Below are positions 33,486 to 45,827 of a stretch of DNA of 64,000 bases, in pieces. A model generated the notes under the pieces. It had not been told where the DNA came from and did no database searches. It saw nothing but the letters and a program-made list of their open reading frames with translations. Both the position numbers and the translations under genes were made by a program. This DNA comes from Typha latifolia (taxonomy: Eukaryota; Streptophyta; Magnoliopsida; Poales; Typhaceae), in assembly GCA_019914945.1 (NCBI GenBank), contig CM034100.1, positions 11,171,096 to 11,235,095 of the forward strand, read 5' to 3'. Within the stretch, counting starts at the first letter, position 1. Every line of letters begins with the position of its first letter.

Positions 33486-33936
33486 TGATACCCTACTAAA
33501 ATATTGATCGAAATCAAAGTGCTAAAGGTGTCCAAGAGCATAAGAGATGCAATAACAAAGCTAGACTCGAGGAACACTACAATAATTAGGCAAGACTCGA
33601 GCTTCTCCATTAGTGAACAAGCCTTGAACTTATTCATTGTTGGATCGATGAGGATAAGAGATGATATCTCTTTGGTGTTATCGCTAGCCTCCAAAATATA
33701 TAGAAAAGATATTTAAGAAATTTTGTAGCTAAGTTTTTTTTTGTGCCTATTTACGGGCTTGAATCCTCTACCTATAAATGCATCTAAAGTTTAGTGAATA
33801 AAATAAAATTGAGAATTTTACCAAGAAAACTTATCTTCTCAAAGTGTTGTTGAAGTCTCTTTCTAATTTTTTTTATTTCTACACTATCTTTATTTTGAGG
33901 CTTACTTCATCTTATATAATGGTTAAGTCCATGACA
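33486..33936 (+). mobile_element. 3' LTR of element B2
   Basis: From TGATACCCTAC to AGTCCATGACA. Aligned by eye with the reverse complement of the element B LTR (11838-12311), with decay: the shared order is GAAATCAAAGTGCTAAAGG, the TATA-like CCTATAAATG at 33770, AGGCTTACTTCATCTTAT at 33898 and the end GTCCATGACA. The 5' LTR of B2 is not in the window, because the copy is truncated on the left at 15785. Confidence 0.72.
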
Positions 33937-35639
33937 CACCACATAATAGAATGGTTATATCTAATGCTTTTTTGCTATGGTTTATTAGATTGTGCAATTC
34001 AAAATACAGTGAATACAATTATGTTAGAGCTCATTACATAGTAATATTGCACCTAAAAGTATTAACTTTTCACACTACATTTCTAGGAAATATTATTTAC
34101 ATCAAATTTTTGGAGAAATAGCACATACACTGAATATGATGCTCCAAGATATATTTGAAAGAAATAGATGATTGGAGTGATACACCATCAAGTTTCGATT
34201 TCAAATATATATCCTACTAGTGAAAGCAATATTATAATAATTCAAAATATATTGGTTGATCTCTACAAAGTATATATATTATCTCAATCACATATCTTTT
34301 GTTTCTATGAGAAGTGGGAACATGAAGAAGATGTATTCAAATGTAGTATCAAATGTGTCACTCAATCTTTCAAATTCATCTGAGAAGCAAAATTTGAGTA
34401 AATGTGTAACCCTTTAAACCAGATATTTCAAGTATACTTAGAGAAAGGGCTTGTATATTTTGATTAAAAATCTCATAATAGTTTTGATGTTTTCAATGGG
34501 TAGAGAGTAAAAAAAATTTAACCTCCCTTGCTTCAAAACTGTGGATACTTGGATTTAGTCACTAACCCATCTGGTCGAATTGCATCTAACTTTATTTCTA
34601 AATTTTGTTCATGTTTCTAGACACTTAGCCATGTTTGACTAGAAATGTCGGCATGTTATTTGGAAATCACTAATGGCTTAAAAAATAAAAAAAAATTAAT
34701 AGAAAATCATGCAAAGGTCAATTATCTACTCGGGCCTGGCTGAACTCAATAGCTATGGCCCTTGATAGTGATTACTCTAGTTGTTTTGATGAAGTTAAAA
34801 TCACCCCCATATCTTTTTGAGGTGCCCGTAAGCTTCATCTTTGTGGGACTTGATTGAGAGAAATATGTGTCTCATTTTGACACATATGGATTGGTGGTGT
34901 GATGGTGACTATATCTTAGAAGGCTCCTCCTTTTATAGTTCGAAGTGTATTTTTTTTTCTTCAAGACCATAGCCATGACTATGGACTCCTATACATTTAC
35001 TAAACCTTGAGCTCTAACTTGTTGGAGCATTAATGGTCAAGTCCTGCCTATGCTAAGATCCTTGAACTCAATATTAACGGTGCTTTCTCAGATAGCCCTA
35101 TTTGAAAAGGAATTAGCTTCATTTTTCAAGATCGTCGTCCACTCCACTTGCAAGGGTTCTTATATTCATTGGAATCTCAATATAAGGACACACCATGAAT
35201 TATGTGATTTTTTTTTTATCTTTTTTGTGATAATGAATATTGACCTTTTATTACTAAAATATATATATATATTCTTCTATTACTCAATGCCTTGTTAATC
35301 TTAGTCACTTTTGATTTAGCTATTGTTCTTTATTTCATAGTGGTTCAATTCTAAACAACTTCTATATGATTATTTTGATAATAAAATTATTATATTGTTA
35401 TTAGTTCTCAATTTAGCAATTATCCATAATTTTTATGTTGTGATGTTATGAGTTCCATAGCATCTTAACAGAAAAATGCAAGAAATATTTTACTATCGAT
35501 TACTATTGAATTTTTCTTCTAATTATGATCTTTATATTTTCTTTGTATTTGTATAAATGAGATGATAAATTATGTATCCAATTATGATCTTTAGAGAGAA
35601 AAAAAATGCAAGAAAGTCAAGCTCACTTAAGTCTAGAAA
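33937..35639. other. AT-rich intergenic DNA, nothing recognised
   Basis: No convincing gene, LTR ends or RNA gene. Short open frames (for example 34168-34383 and 35050-35298) have no family resemblance and AT-rich composition. It is probably old, decayed repeat DNA left of the hydrolase gene. Confidence 0.5.
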
Positions 35640-36250
35640 TATAAATGAGATGACAAATTATGTGATTCGGGCTTAATCGAGTTTAGTTGTTGCCAATTTC
35701 AAGCTTAGGCGATTGAACACCCAACCAACAAGCCCCAGTTTTACAAGGGTGTTGAGCCCAAGAGTAGCCTTCATCGACGTTCGAACGCCCAGCCAACAAT
35801 GTTCGAGTGCTCTAACCTAAGGGCAGCTTTTATCGAGATGTTCGAATGCCGGACATCAATTTTAATTGATTGTGGTTATTTTAATTGTTTATTTAGGCTA
35901 TGGCTTAATTAAATTCAAGCCATTAAGGTTAGCCTCCAAATATATATGTGGAGAATCCTATTCTAGAGATCATTGAAGAAGTTATTGATTTGTCTCTATC
36001 TCTATCTTCTCACCTCTATCTCATCTCTCTTGATCTTCCTCCCTTTCGTTCCTTTAACCTAGCCGTCATCCACCACTAAGGTCAACATCCTCCTCCCTCC
36101 TTTGTCTACTAATCCCGCTAGTCCCGTAGGGTCTAACCTCCTCTTATCTGCTCTTCTCATCTAAACCTAAGATCCATCCACTCCATCATTTGCTAAATCA
36201 CTCACCATCATTACCACATACACCTCATAGGATCAGTCTTTATCAACAAA
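35640..36250 (+). mobile_element. Decayed LTR-like remnant related to family A
   Basis: Contains GACGTTCGAACGCCC at about 35778, GTTCGAGTGC and GATGTTCGAATGCC further on, then GGTTAGCCTCCAAATATATATGTGG at about 35930 in place of the A-family TATA phrase, followed by the same kind of pyrimidine-rich leader (CTCTATCTTCTCACCTCTA). The order matches U3-TATA-R of the A LTR, but similarity is low and no ends or TSD are visible. Confidence 0.5.
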
Positions 36251-36940
36251 TAAGTTCAATCTAACTCGTTTAATTATCTGTGATAAATGACAAGAACTTG
36301 TTGAGCTCTAAATGAGCAAGTTGAGTTGAGCTCTGAATGGGCTTGACTTAGATTGCTAAGTAAAATGAGCCAATTTAGTTGAACACGAGCTGGTAAGAAT
36401 TCTTTTCAAGCCAAACACAAGCTAAGAACTTTAGTTTTAGTAGTATTTGAGTTCTACACGTTTATTTATTCTAAATAGAGCTGATCATTGAGCTCAATCC
36501 ACCTAGGCCCGCCCCAAACTTGCCTAGTTTTAACTAGGCTAAGCTCCGCCCGAGTAGGATTTGGGCTTACCTTGACTCGAACCTAAGATGGTAATGTGCG
36601 ACATAGGCTAGGCCTTTGCCAGCCCAACTCGAAAGCTGATCTCTACGCATGCCATATCCTGGGCCATTATGCTCGTCTATTCTTTTAATTGTTTTAGTCC
36701 CACATAAGATATTTAGTAAATTGGATATAATTATATAAGTATGTTTTTATGAGAGCTAACTAAGATATTTCCATAGAGATCTAATAAGATATAATATTTT
36801 TTAAATCTGACTCATTATGCTCAGTCTCTTATATCCGGCCTGAGCCCAATATCTCATGGAGTCATGGGTTAGTAGACAGTACTGACTATAATATTTTAGC
36901 TCGGTCCGACTAGATTGCTGAAACGAGCAAGCTAGTCTTG
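36251..36940. other. Intergenic DNA upstream of the hydrolase
   Basis: No gene. Phrases such as GAGCTCTAAATGAGCAAGTTGAG and its near-copy (36305-36345) suggest old repeat DNA. The 100-200 bp before 36953 should hold the distal promoter of the hydrolase, but I see no clear TATA box there. Confidence 0.45.
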
Positions 36941-36952
36941 CCCAAACTTGGA

Positions 36953-36969
36953 CACGTGATAATCACGTG
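36953..36969 (+). promoter_or_regulatory. Two G-boxes (CACGTG) before the hydrolase
   Basis: CACGTG at 36953-36958 and at 36964-36969, starting 11 bases apart, with the context GACACGTGATAATCACGTGA, itself nearly palindromic. They lie 76-92 bases upstream of the start codon. G-boxes are bound by plant bHLH and bZIP factors. With no obvious TATA box between them and the ATG, they are probably in the core or proximal promoter, or the 5' leader. Confidence 0.6.
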
Positions 36970-37044
36970 AATAATTTTGCTACCCTATCTAACCATTCCT
37001 TACCTCCGAACGCTGCCCGCCCGAGCTTCCGCTCTTTCGCAATC

Positions 37045-40000
37045 ATGGTTTGCCACCTTCTGGCCATCCCTTGCCAATCCCCTCTCCCATACTTCCCCCA
37101 GTCCGCCGTCAAGAGGACCAAGAGGCCCCTCGCCTCCCTCGCCGCATCCGCCGCATCCGCCCAGAAACCCCTCTCCTCCTACCAGCTGAAGGAGGGGCAG
37201 TCCCGTCATTTCCACAGCTTGCCCTCCGGCCTTGCCATGGAGGTGATCTCCCAGAAGGGATACGCCTCGGCCGCTGAGCCGATCCCGAATCCGCCTCTGG
37301 TGTTCGTGCACGGCAGCTTCCACGCGGCCTGGTGCTGGGCCGAGCACTGGCTCCCGTTCTTTTCTCGCTCCGGATTCGATTGCTACGCACTTAGTCTCTT
37401 GGGCCAGGTCAACCCTTTCTTCTAATTCTTCTCATCTCTACTTCTTGATTTGAAAGGAATTGGACCATTTGTTCGGGTTAATCTGCTGTGGGGAAAGTAA
37501 GTAAATTTTGGTAGCAAGAAGTATTCTTAATAGAAGCGGAATGTACCTTTGGATTAGATTGAATAAATGTAGATTGTACGGAGGCCTGATGTTAGCATGA
37601 TATTCTATATTCTAACAGAGTACTCTTAACTGGTTTTTTTTACCTATGGTTCTTTCTAAATATGGAAAGAATTACGGTCGTCATGTGGAATATTCCTCTA
37701 TTTTCATTTATATACATTTGTGATGTAGCTGTTTGCTTAATTTGAAGGCAGTGATTAATTATGAAAGTACTAGTTTTTTTTTTATTTTTTTGACAAAAGG
37801 TTAAGCCCTGTTTCATTGAAACAAATAAAAATCATCCTCACAACATCTTCAAGTACTAGAAATATTAAAAGAATAATTTGTGGGAAAGAAACCTAATTCT
37901 GTGTGCTGAGTTTGTACAACTTTGTAACTCTTCCAGGGTGAAAGTGATGTACCTACAGGAGCAGTCTCTGGCACTCTTAAGGTAATTGTTTGAGTAAAGA
38001 ATTGCTTTCAGTGAAATATTTGATTTTTTATTTTATTAAGGATCTCTTTAGTGTTCAATTTCCACTATGATCTTACCAATGAGTAGAAGTCTCTGCAGTA
38101 GACACATACAAGTGATATAGCTGACTTCATACAAAAAGAGGTCAGCTTACCGCCTGTGTTGATTGGACACTCATTTGGAGGACTGGTTGTCCAATCTTAC
38201 ATCTCAAACATGAGGAACAAGCATTCTTCTGATGATCAATCATCCTCTGCTGGTTAGTAAACAAAACATACTGAAGTATCATCGTATTTATTGATTAATA
38301 TAATATTGCTTTTGCAAGCTGTATGTCCTGTGCTCTTATCCTGTATTCTAGTTTTAATGAAACTAATAAATTAATAATTTCAAGTTAACTATTCTTAATG
38401 GCTTTCTTCTGTTACTGCCTTAATGGATCGGCATAAAGCATACTATATGCTGGTTTCTTCATTCTGGATGCAGATAATTTTCACCCGGCACTTGCAGGTG
38501 CTGTACTTGTATGTTCCGTGCCTCCTTCAGGGAATAGGTAATAATGTAGACAGAAGCAAAATGTGTAAAGATATTTTCTTCGAGTTTCTGCATGTCATCT
38601 ACATTTTCCTTCTCAATATGAAATAATTAAATCTTTGTATATTCAGTGGACTTGTGTGGCGGTATCTTCTGACGAAACCAGTTGCTGCTATTAAGGTACA
38701 GAAGCATGAAATAAATCTCTTCTTTTTTTTCCTTACTTTTCTTGATCATGTCTTGTAACTTTGCAAGAAGTGTGCATTGCCCTAGGCTAATTTGGTTTTT
38801 AAAAAACCAAAGCAACTTCATCTAGTTGAATGAACATTTTCTCATGCTTTCATCGAGTGCCTTCTCATAAGCCTCCTGTAATCCTAGTGACAAATTTTAG
38901 GATATACAAGTCATTTCACATTGTCTTGGTTGGATTTTGACCTTGAATGTATTAATTTGAAAATCAGACTTACAAATTGCACTTGAATGTTCACGCCGCT
39001 TGTCATGATATGGTGTGCTGGAATACCTAAAATATGAATCACACACTCTAGTGCTAGTATTGCTGTGATACAATAGGCTTATATATCTTAAATTAAAACA
39101 TTTGTATCCAGATAAGGAAAAATTTTTCCAATAACTTTTTTTTTCACACCACCAATTATATATGTTATTTACAGAAATTTTCAATTCATGAAAGACCCAT
39201 TGTTGGTCATTAAGTATATAATAAAATGACACTTGCCAACTTTTTTATCTCTTATTAGGAAGCATGAATACTTCTAAACTCTAGCTATGTCGCATCATAT
39301 ACCGTATCGGATATGATTCTCACTAGATACTTCATTGATAGATATATTATGCTTTGTTATATATTCTAGTTTTCAAAAATATTATATAAACTTGATCCTA
39401 AAAGTTATTCCATTAGGATGATCTATGAATTGAAGGAGAATAGTATTAGGGTTTCATGCTACAATTAACTCTAATTTAAAGATCAAATTACTCTTCTTTG
39501 CACTCACAATTAACAATTTGTGACAAATGCTTAGATTTTTATGAATAAGTAGGAGATGTGCTTAGATATGTAGATAAGTGGATCTGTAAAATATTTGAAT
39601 ATTTCCTACTTTTTGATTAAGAGGTCTGGAGTATAAAATAATAAAACAGAAGAGCTTATTATATGCTATAATTGGATTCCTAGAACAGTCCAGATCTTGA
39701 TTAGTTTTATCTTGTGTTTTAGAAAGTTTAATTATGTCTAATTATCTTAAAATACAATAGAGATTTATTTATGGATATTAGTAGGAAAAGATTTATTCAT
39801 GTATATGTGAATCAGTGAATGAAAAATTATTTTTGAGAAGCCTTAATTATACCTCCCCGCTTCCTGGTGTCAATGCATGGTCCCTCCCTTTGCTTACCGC
39901 TACATCTAGGTGATGAAGAAGCTACAGTTTGCATAACAGTGGCAACCTGAAACAGTGAGTTCATGTGGTTACACAATTACATTATCTTATCGCTACATTG

Positions 40001-43000
40001 GCAATGAAGCTACCTTAGCCTAGCCCTCCTTAACCCTGCTTGGACTGATAATTATGTATGTAAGCTATCTGCATATATACATTCTGACATAAATGTTGAC
40101 TAGTATAGATATGCACGTTTTTGTGCAGCAAATTATGTAAATTGGCAGATAAATGGATCTATACTTTATTGTGAATGCACATTGATGACTGGTAAAGATT
40201 TTGATAAGTTAGTTTGTGCATTTGTGCCATTAAATTACAATATTAAACCTTTACAATTGTTGTTTTTCAGATATACATGTATTGATTCGGTTTTAAGTAT
40301 AATATTGATGTAGTGATACTTGCTATCTTTCTGCTAGGTGACGCTCAGCTTGGCTGCAAAAGCTTTTGCAAATTCGCTGTCACTTTGTAAAGAAACATTT
40401 TTCTCCTCAGAAATGGAAGATCACATAGTTTTGATGTATGTACTTGACTGAAAATCATTTATAAGTTCACAGTAATACTTGCAAATTGCACAGAATGTCT
40501 CCACTTCTTGATGGATGATTTCATCAAGTAGAAAATGCCATATGAGGGAGGAAGCACCAACACTAATGGAGCATGCTTTGAAGGACTGATGTAAATTTGT
40601 ATTGGTGGAATACATAGCACTATAGGCCATCTCGATCTGAAACAGTGGCCCAAACCAACTTTTCCATAAACCTACTTTCAATCCAGTATATCTCTATTCA
40701 TTCATATCAGCTCATGTGTTGGCTGATATGGGAGCTGGTATAGTAGACAAATTTTAGTTGTTTTTCCAGTGCTGGCTCTATATGTTGGATCAATTGGATC
40801 TGACCTAAATCCAAATTAAGATGTCAATTGTTGAAGTCCTAGGAACTTTGTTTATATGATATATATTTCTCCCTCCCTCCTGAGCTTCTCCTTCTCCATC
40901 GATTCATGGTAGATTCGACCAATCCAAGGAAGATCTTAGTGAAGCTCCAACAAGATGGTCTCTTGTGAAGTGCCCCATCTTCTCTCTCTCTGTTCCTTGT
41001 TGCTTTTTTTCTCCCCTTTCTCTTTGTTCTTTTTTCTTTCACCACCACTTTTGCTCAACTTTATTGCAGAGGTGGCTGTTATCTCCTTTGGTAGAGGTGG
41101 CATCCTGGCCATCCTTGTCACGAGATGACGATGACTAAGAACACAAGATATTGTTATGAGTTTTTTTACTCTTCATATCATGTTGCTGTTATCATATTGG
41201 AGTAATATAATTTTTCGTACTCTTTTGCCACTTTTTTTGAGCTTCTAGAATTCTTCTACACCGTGAATCATATTTTTAGAATCTAACTGAAACCGAAATG
41301 GTTCATCTAAGAAGCACAGACACGGATATGACACGATACAGACACGGGGATATGACAAATCTTAAAAAAACAGGACACGATACGTTTAGGACACAGCAAA
41401 ATAAATAAATAAAAGCATTATATATATTATCGATACATTTAAATAAATATTTTTCTAAACTTATAGTATAAATACAAAAGCATGCATAAATTATTCATGA
41501 GAGAAAAACAAAACGGATACAATACTACAAAGCCAAAAATGATAATGCTAATGTGTGATAATACAATTCTATATTATAAGAATAAATATCTAACTACCTG
41601 AGAATAAATAACTAACTACCATTACTTAACTACAGTGGATGGCATAGGCGAATATGTGATTTTATAATAATTTGCATTAATATTAATTTTCTTGTATGTA
41701 CTAACTTGTGATTGTTGCATTATATTTCTATAGCATATGCAGGAATTTCCTAAAATTGATAATTTATGTTATCAACTTTTATAGTATATAATAAATCTTA
41801 TGTACAAAAAGTTTCTCAAGGGTGTCTAAAAGTGTCTAAGGAGTGTCCGAATTTATTCTATAAGTTTTTAAATATGGGATATATCGTAGAAGTATCCGAC
41901 ACGTGTCCAATGAGTGCCCGACGAGTGTCGGTGTCCGACAAGTGTCGAACACGAACACGACATGCTATTTGAAATATCCGTGTTTCATAGTGGTTCATAT
42001 AGCAGCCAAAATTGCTAAGATTTATTTGCTTTTGAATTCGACATATTGCCATTCAATCTCACAAATGCAATATAGCAGATATGTGTCATTTTTTCTAATA
42101 GCCAATACCACTACCGTTGTCAATATTTAGTAACTTGCTTCAATAGAATTGAATTAAGGAAAATTATCAAGGAATGTTTCTACTTCTAAATACCTTGAAA
42201 TATCAAATGCAAAGTTCCTATTGCATAAAGTACTCACGCTTATTTCTCACTTTTGCAAAAATCAAAACATGTGGATTGATTCTTTTTGGGAAATTATGTA
42301 TTAACTTTTCTTGTTTTGCATTTTGCAATAAATGTCACAATTAATTGAGCTGTTGATTTGTGCTTCTTTACTCTAGGTATCAAGGGCTAATGAAAGAAAG
42401 TTCAAAGGTGCCATTGTTTGACTTAAAGAAGCTTAACGCATCGTTGCCTGTACCATCAATACCAAGGAATTCTATAGAGCTTCTAGTAATGGGTGCAAGC
42501 AATGACTTCATAGTTGTGAGTAGCAAGATATTCTCTCATAGTTTTCTTACTCTTCTTTAGTGTGAAAGTTTATTTATATATATAAATAATGATTATATTT
42601 CTGGATTACCTAGACATTTTGTTCCACTTAAGGTGCTGAAACACGAAATGCAATTAATGCACAGAAGGATGCAAGCATACTGCCTAAGCATCATTGCACT
42701 TCTTGATAAACGAGCCTCTTGGCTATTTTCAGAGTCCAACTCTTACGCTGGTTTCTTAACCTTGTTTTGTACTCTTTATTGAGAAGTTTAAGCCAGTAGC
42801 TTTTACTTTCCTATTTTGGAATTACTTTTGTTATTGCTTGATAGCTTGCTGTGAGAGTATCAAGATACTGTTGTCTCAGTCGACAAATACTTCATTAGTT
42901 CCTTTTAGCTTCAAAGAAAATGATATAGATCATTTTGTGGAAATCATATTTCCCCATGTAATTTGAGGTTATAATATCAGATTCTTTCATCTTTGGATGT

Positions 43001-43952
43001 TCACCCTTAGGCTGGTTCATCAAATTGCTATAGATTTGAGTCCAAATTTACTTTTAACTTTGTCAGATTTCATATTTGGATCAGATATTATTCTGGATCT
43101 AATCTCATGATTCATCTTCAGTTCAGAGTTGGATCATTTCACATTGAATTCTGTTGAACTGGAATCAGACATTGCAGTAAGTTTAGATGTGATCCACCAT
43201 TCCACCATTCCACCCTTCTTTGCATATACCTAGTATTTTATCTTATTTAGAGATGTATAATATAATTGATGGGGCTTTTTCACTTATTTTCCATTGAAAA
43301 GGTTCCAAATATCATAATTATCTCTACATTCTTTACAAATGCTTCCCAAAAAATTACAAGTTGTTGCATCCTTATATTGTCAAGATAATTGATGTATCAT
43401 AGTTCCTCCTTTGAAACTTGCTTAGTTTGTCAAAATGCCACTAAAGTTGACTTAGATGATATCCTAAACACTATTAATCCAAAGCCTAGCAAAGACAAAA
43501 TATTACATTCTTCGTGGGGATTCCAAACCTTATCTGGTCCATTGATAACCAATACAATTTTTAAGATCTATGTCAGTCTTATCGGTTTTGGACCAGCTAA
43601 TCCAGATCCTATTACTGCCTTTGTTCTTTCCCATCCTTTTCTTTTCGAGGATCAAGCATAGTTGGTGTTTTGTTTGCATGAGATATTTTTGTTGTAGTTT
43701 CCTTCTTTGTTTTATTCTATTTTCAATATCTTTGCTGGCATGATGATTTGCAGATACTGTAAAAACTGTAAGTGATGTTTTCATGATTGGCAGGACACTG
43801 AAGGGCTTTGCGAAACTGCCAAATTTTATGATGTGCAGCCAGTCCATGTCGAAGGCTTAGCCCATGATATGATGCTAGATTGTTCGTGGGAAAAAGGTGC
43901 TGAAGTAATTTTGTCATGGCTGAAAAGTACATGTAAAGCTCAGACGATTTAA
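37045..43952 (+). CDS. Alpha/beta-hydrolase, plastid-targeted (8 exons)
   Basis: Serine hydrolase of the alpha/beta fold, plant lysophospholipase-like group; substrate unknown. Exons: 37045-37407, 37937-37981, 38102-38252, 38474-38537, 38647-38695, 40338-40435, 42377-42515, 43794-43952. All introns are GT-AG, all phases agree, and the product is 355 residues. The first 45 residues are rich in Ser, Ala and basic residues with few acids, like a chloroplast transit peptide. Oxyanion region VFVHGSFHAAW (His89), nucleophile elbow GHSFGG (Ser160), acid GASNDF (Asp300) and AHD (His327) form a complete triad. ATG 37045 is the first in-frame ATG. The frame is open back to 36967, but that codon is GTG. 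Introns 5 and 6 are long (1.6 and 1.9 kb). No broken exon was seen, so the gene looks functional. It closely resembles an Arabidopsis single-copy-type hydrolase as I remember it. Exon 3 uses the second of two adjacent acceptors. Confidence 0.92.
38096..38101 (+). other. Tandem (NAGNAG-type) splice acceptor before exon 3
   Basis: The intron 2 end reads CTCTGCAGTAG then ACACAT. Splicing at the second AG (38100-38101) gives ...GTLK-THTSDIADF. Splicing at the first AG (38097-38098) would begin the exon with TAG, an immediate in-frame stop. The coding model needs the second. Confidence 0.75.
41310..41990. mobile_element. Mutator-like non-autonomous DNA element in intron 6
   Basis: 681 bp with imperfect terminal inverted repeats: AGAAGCACAGACACGGATAT on the left, and CTATGAAACACGGATAT as reverse complement of the right end. 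It is flanked by a near-perfect duplication TGGTTCAT(C/A)TA (41299-41309 and 41991-42001). A 9-11 bp duplication suggests a Mutator-like element; 8 bp would suggest hAT. The right side is full of GTGTCCGAC-like phrases. It contains no transposase. Confidence 0.65.
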
Positions 43953-45041
43953 TTTCTCTTTCTTTTGGTTTCGCATAGTTCTGTTCCTTGATCTTCATGA
44001 TCGTCCAAATTCAAAAACTTATGTGAGAAATAGTGGCGATTGCGTTGTTACATTTTATAACTTAATATGTGAGAATGGTTTCATACTTATAATTCATAGT
44101 TGCAAGAGTAGGTTATTGCACCTCTACAGGTTAGTTTCTCCTACAGGTATTTTGCAGTTCTTGCATTCTATTGGATATTCTAACCCCCCCCCATGTCAAA
44201 CCTAATCTTGCCATTTTCTCTCAATTGGCTGCTATAAGTGGAATTATTTTGTAATGGTAAATTCATTGACAAAATTATATGTAATTGAGTTGTACAAAAT
44301 TAAATTCAAATATATGAACAAGTCATATAGTTTATAAAAGATTAGATCATAGAAAAAAATTAAGATGAAACAGGCAGAATTCAATTTTCAGTATAATGTT
44401 TTTACAAGCTCGTCCGAACTAGGTTGGAAACTTAAGTGGTGTTGAGATGATAGCTTTGCCTTTCCCTTAGTAAGTGATCAAATTTGGTGCTTTTTGTATC
44501 CCTGGTTGCTCTTTCTTTGAACATAGGAAATGGTACGTAAACTAAGAAATTTTGTCTCAACTTAGAGAATTTTCCTCACATAGCATATTTTTTTATTAAA
44601 GTCTAAGGAGAGTTTCTTCATATATTCGAGTGCTAGAGCTTTAACTAAAGATTATTTAAAGCATCGAAGGAGCTGAAATATTCATCTACCATCTACAACA
44701 TGAGTATTGGAGTGATGACTTGGTGGCAAAACAAATCAGAGGCTTTCTACATCACATAATAGTTAATTAAAAAGGATTTCGAGCAAATGAAGGGCTGTTG
44801 GTGCAGTGAAAGTGATTATAAGTAGAACATGTTTCTGCTATTTATGTGAGTAGATTGATTCAGTTTGGGCAGTCCATAATTTTTCCAATTTTTTTATGAG
44901 GGGTTATCTAGCATTGATCAAGTTCGGGCTTTGGTTTTTCCTACTCTTACTTTGTTTTTATTTTCTAACTTAGTTTAATTTTTCATAATTTGAATAGGCT
45001 TTCCTAATCCAATTAGATTCGAGTTTGACTTTCTATATCAT
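43953..45041. other. 3' flank of the hydrolase; intergenic
   Basis: Should contain the 3' untranslated region (first 200-300 bases). No strong polyadenylation signal could be fixed by eye. The rest is AT-rich and shows no gene, ending at the element D LTR (TGATAAGTC at 45042). Short open frames here are not supported. Confidence 0.5.
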
Positions 45042-45711
45042 TGATAAGTCACGGAACAATTCTTTTAAGATCTGAATTTATTGCAGGAAGTAGTCTGGGT
45101 AACTGAGGAAAAATATTTACCAAATATTCTCTCGTAGTAAAAAAATTACGAAACCAAGTGGAACTCCTTGATCTACGTGGAAGTTAGGGTTATTGATGAT
45201 AATGGAGATGAGGGTGGATGGGTGATGCTGTTTAAGGGATAAAGACGAAGGGTAAGAAATGGTCAAGATCCTAAAGAAGGAGGACTCGATAAACAAAGGA
45301 GATTAGAAGTTAGGAGAGACTTTGCCAATGATAGAGGTGGTAGGTTGGTGGAGAGGGAGGAGGGAGATTAGGGTAGAGAGAAAATAGAGAGGTAAAAAAC
45401 CAATACTCTAATAGCATAATGATTTTGGCTGCCATCCGCACATTTATAGAGGCTAGCCAATAAGCTCTAATAACAATAATTAACCTTAATTCTAGTGGAT
45501 TCACACCGATCGCGTTTGAACGCACAAAAAACGTTCTCTATCGATGTGAACGCAATGCAGACGTTCAAATGCACCCGACTGCGTTCGAATGCGGATTTCG
45601 CGTTCTCTGTTTTGGCGAACCTAATGCAGGCGTTCGAGCACGACCTCTTTTGCATTCAAATGCGACCTACAGGAATTTTATTTTAATAAAAATAAATAAC
45701 TAATACAATCA
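45042..45711 (-). mobile_element. 3' LTR of element D (family A type)
   Basis: Plus-strand text from TGATAAGTCACGG to TAATACAATCA. It includes the reverse A-family promoter order: CATTTATAGAGGCTAGCC at about 45441 and TTCGAA-like sites at 45510-45660, more decayed than in A. The purine tract of D (minus) lies at 45712-45730 and the chromodomain end at about 45731-45782. The element continues at 59395 after the T insertion. Length 670 bp; the first 20 or so bases of the A LTR are absent. Confidence 0.82.
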
Positions 45712-45796
45712 TGCTTCCCCCACCTTACCTTCAAGGTGTAAACTCGGGGAAATGCTCCAAGATGTCCGTCTCCAACTCCTATTGTAACACCCCATT

Positions 45797-45827
<31 letters not shown>

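Noticed and set aside
36967..37044. Upstream extension of the hydrolase to 36967
   Set aside because: The codon at 36967 is GTG and overlaps the second G-box. The first in-frame ATG is at 37045, which gives a sensible transit peptide.
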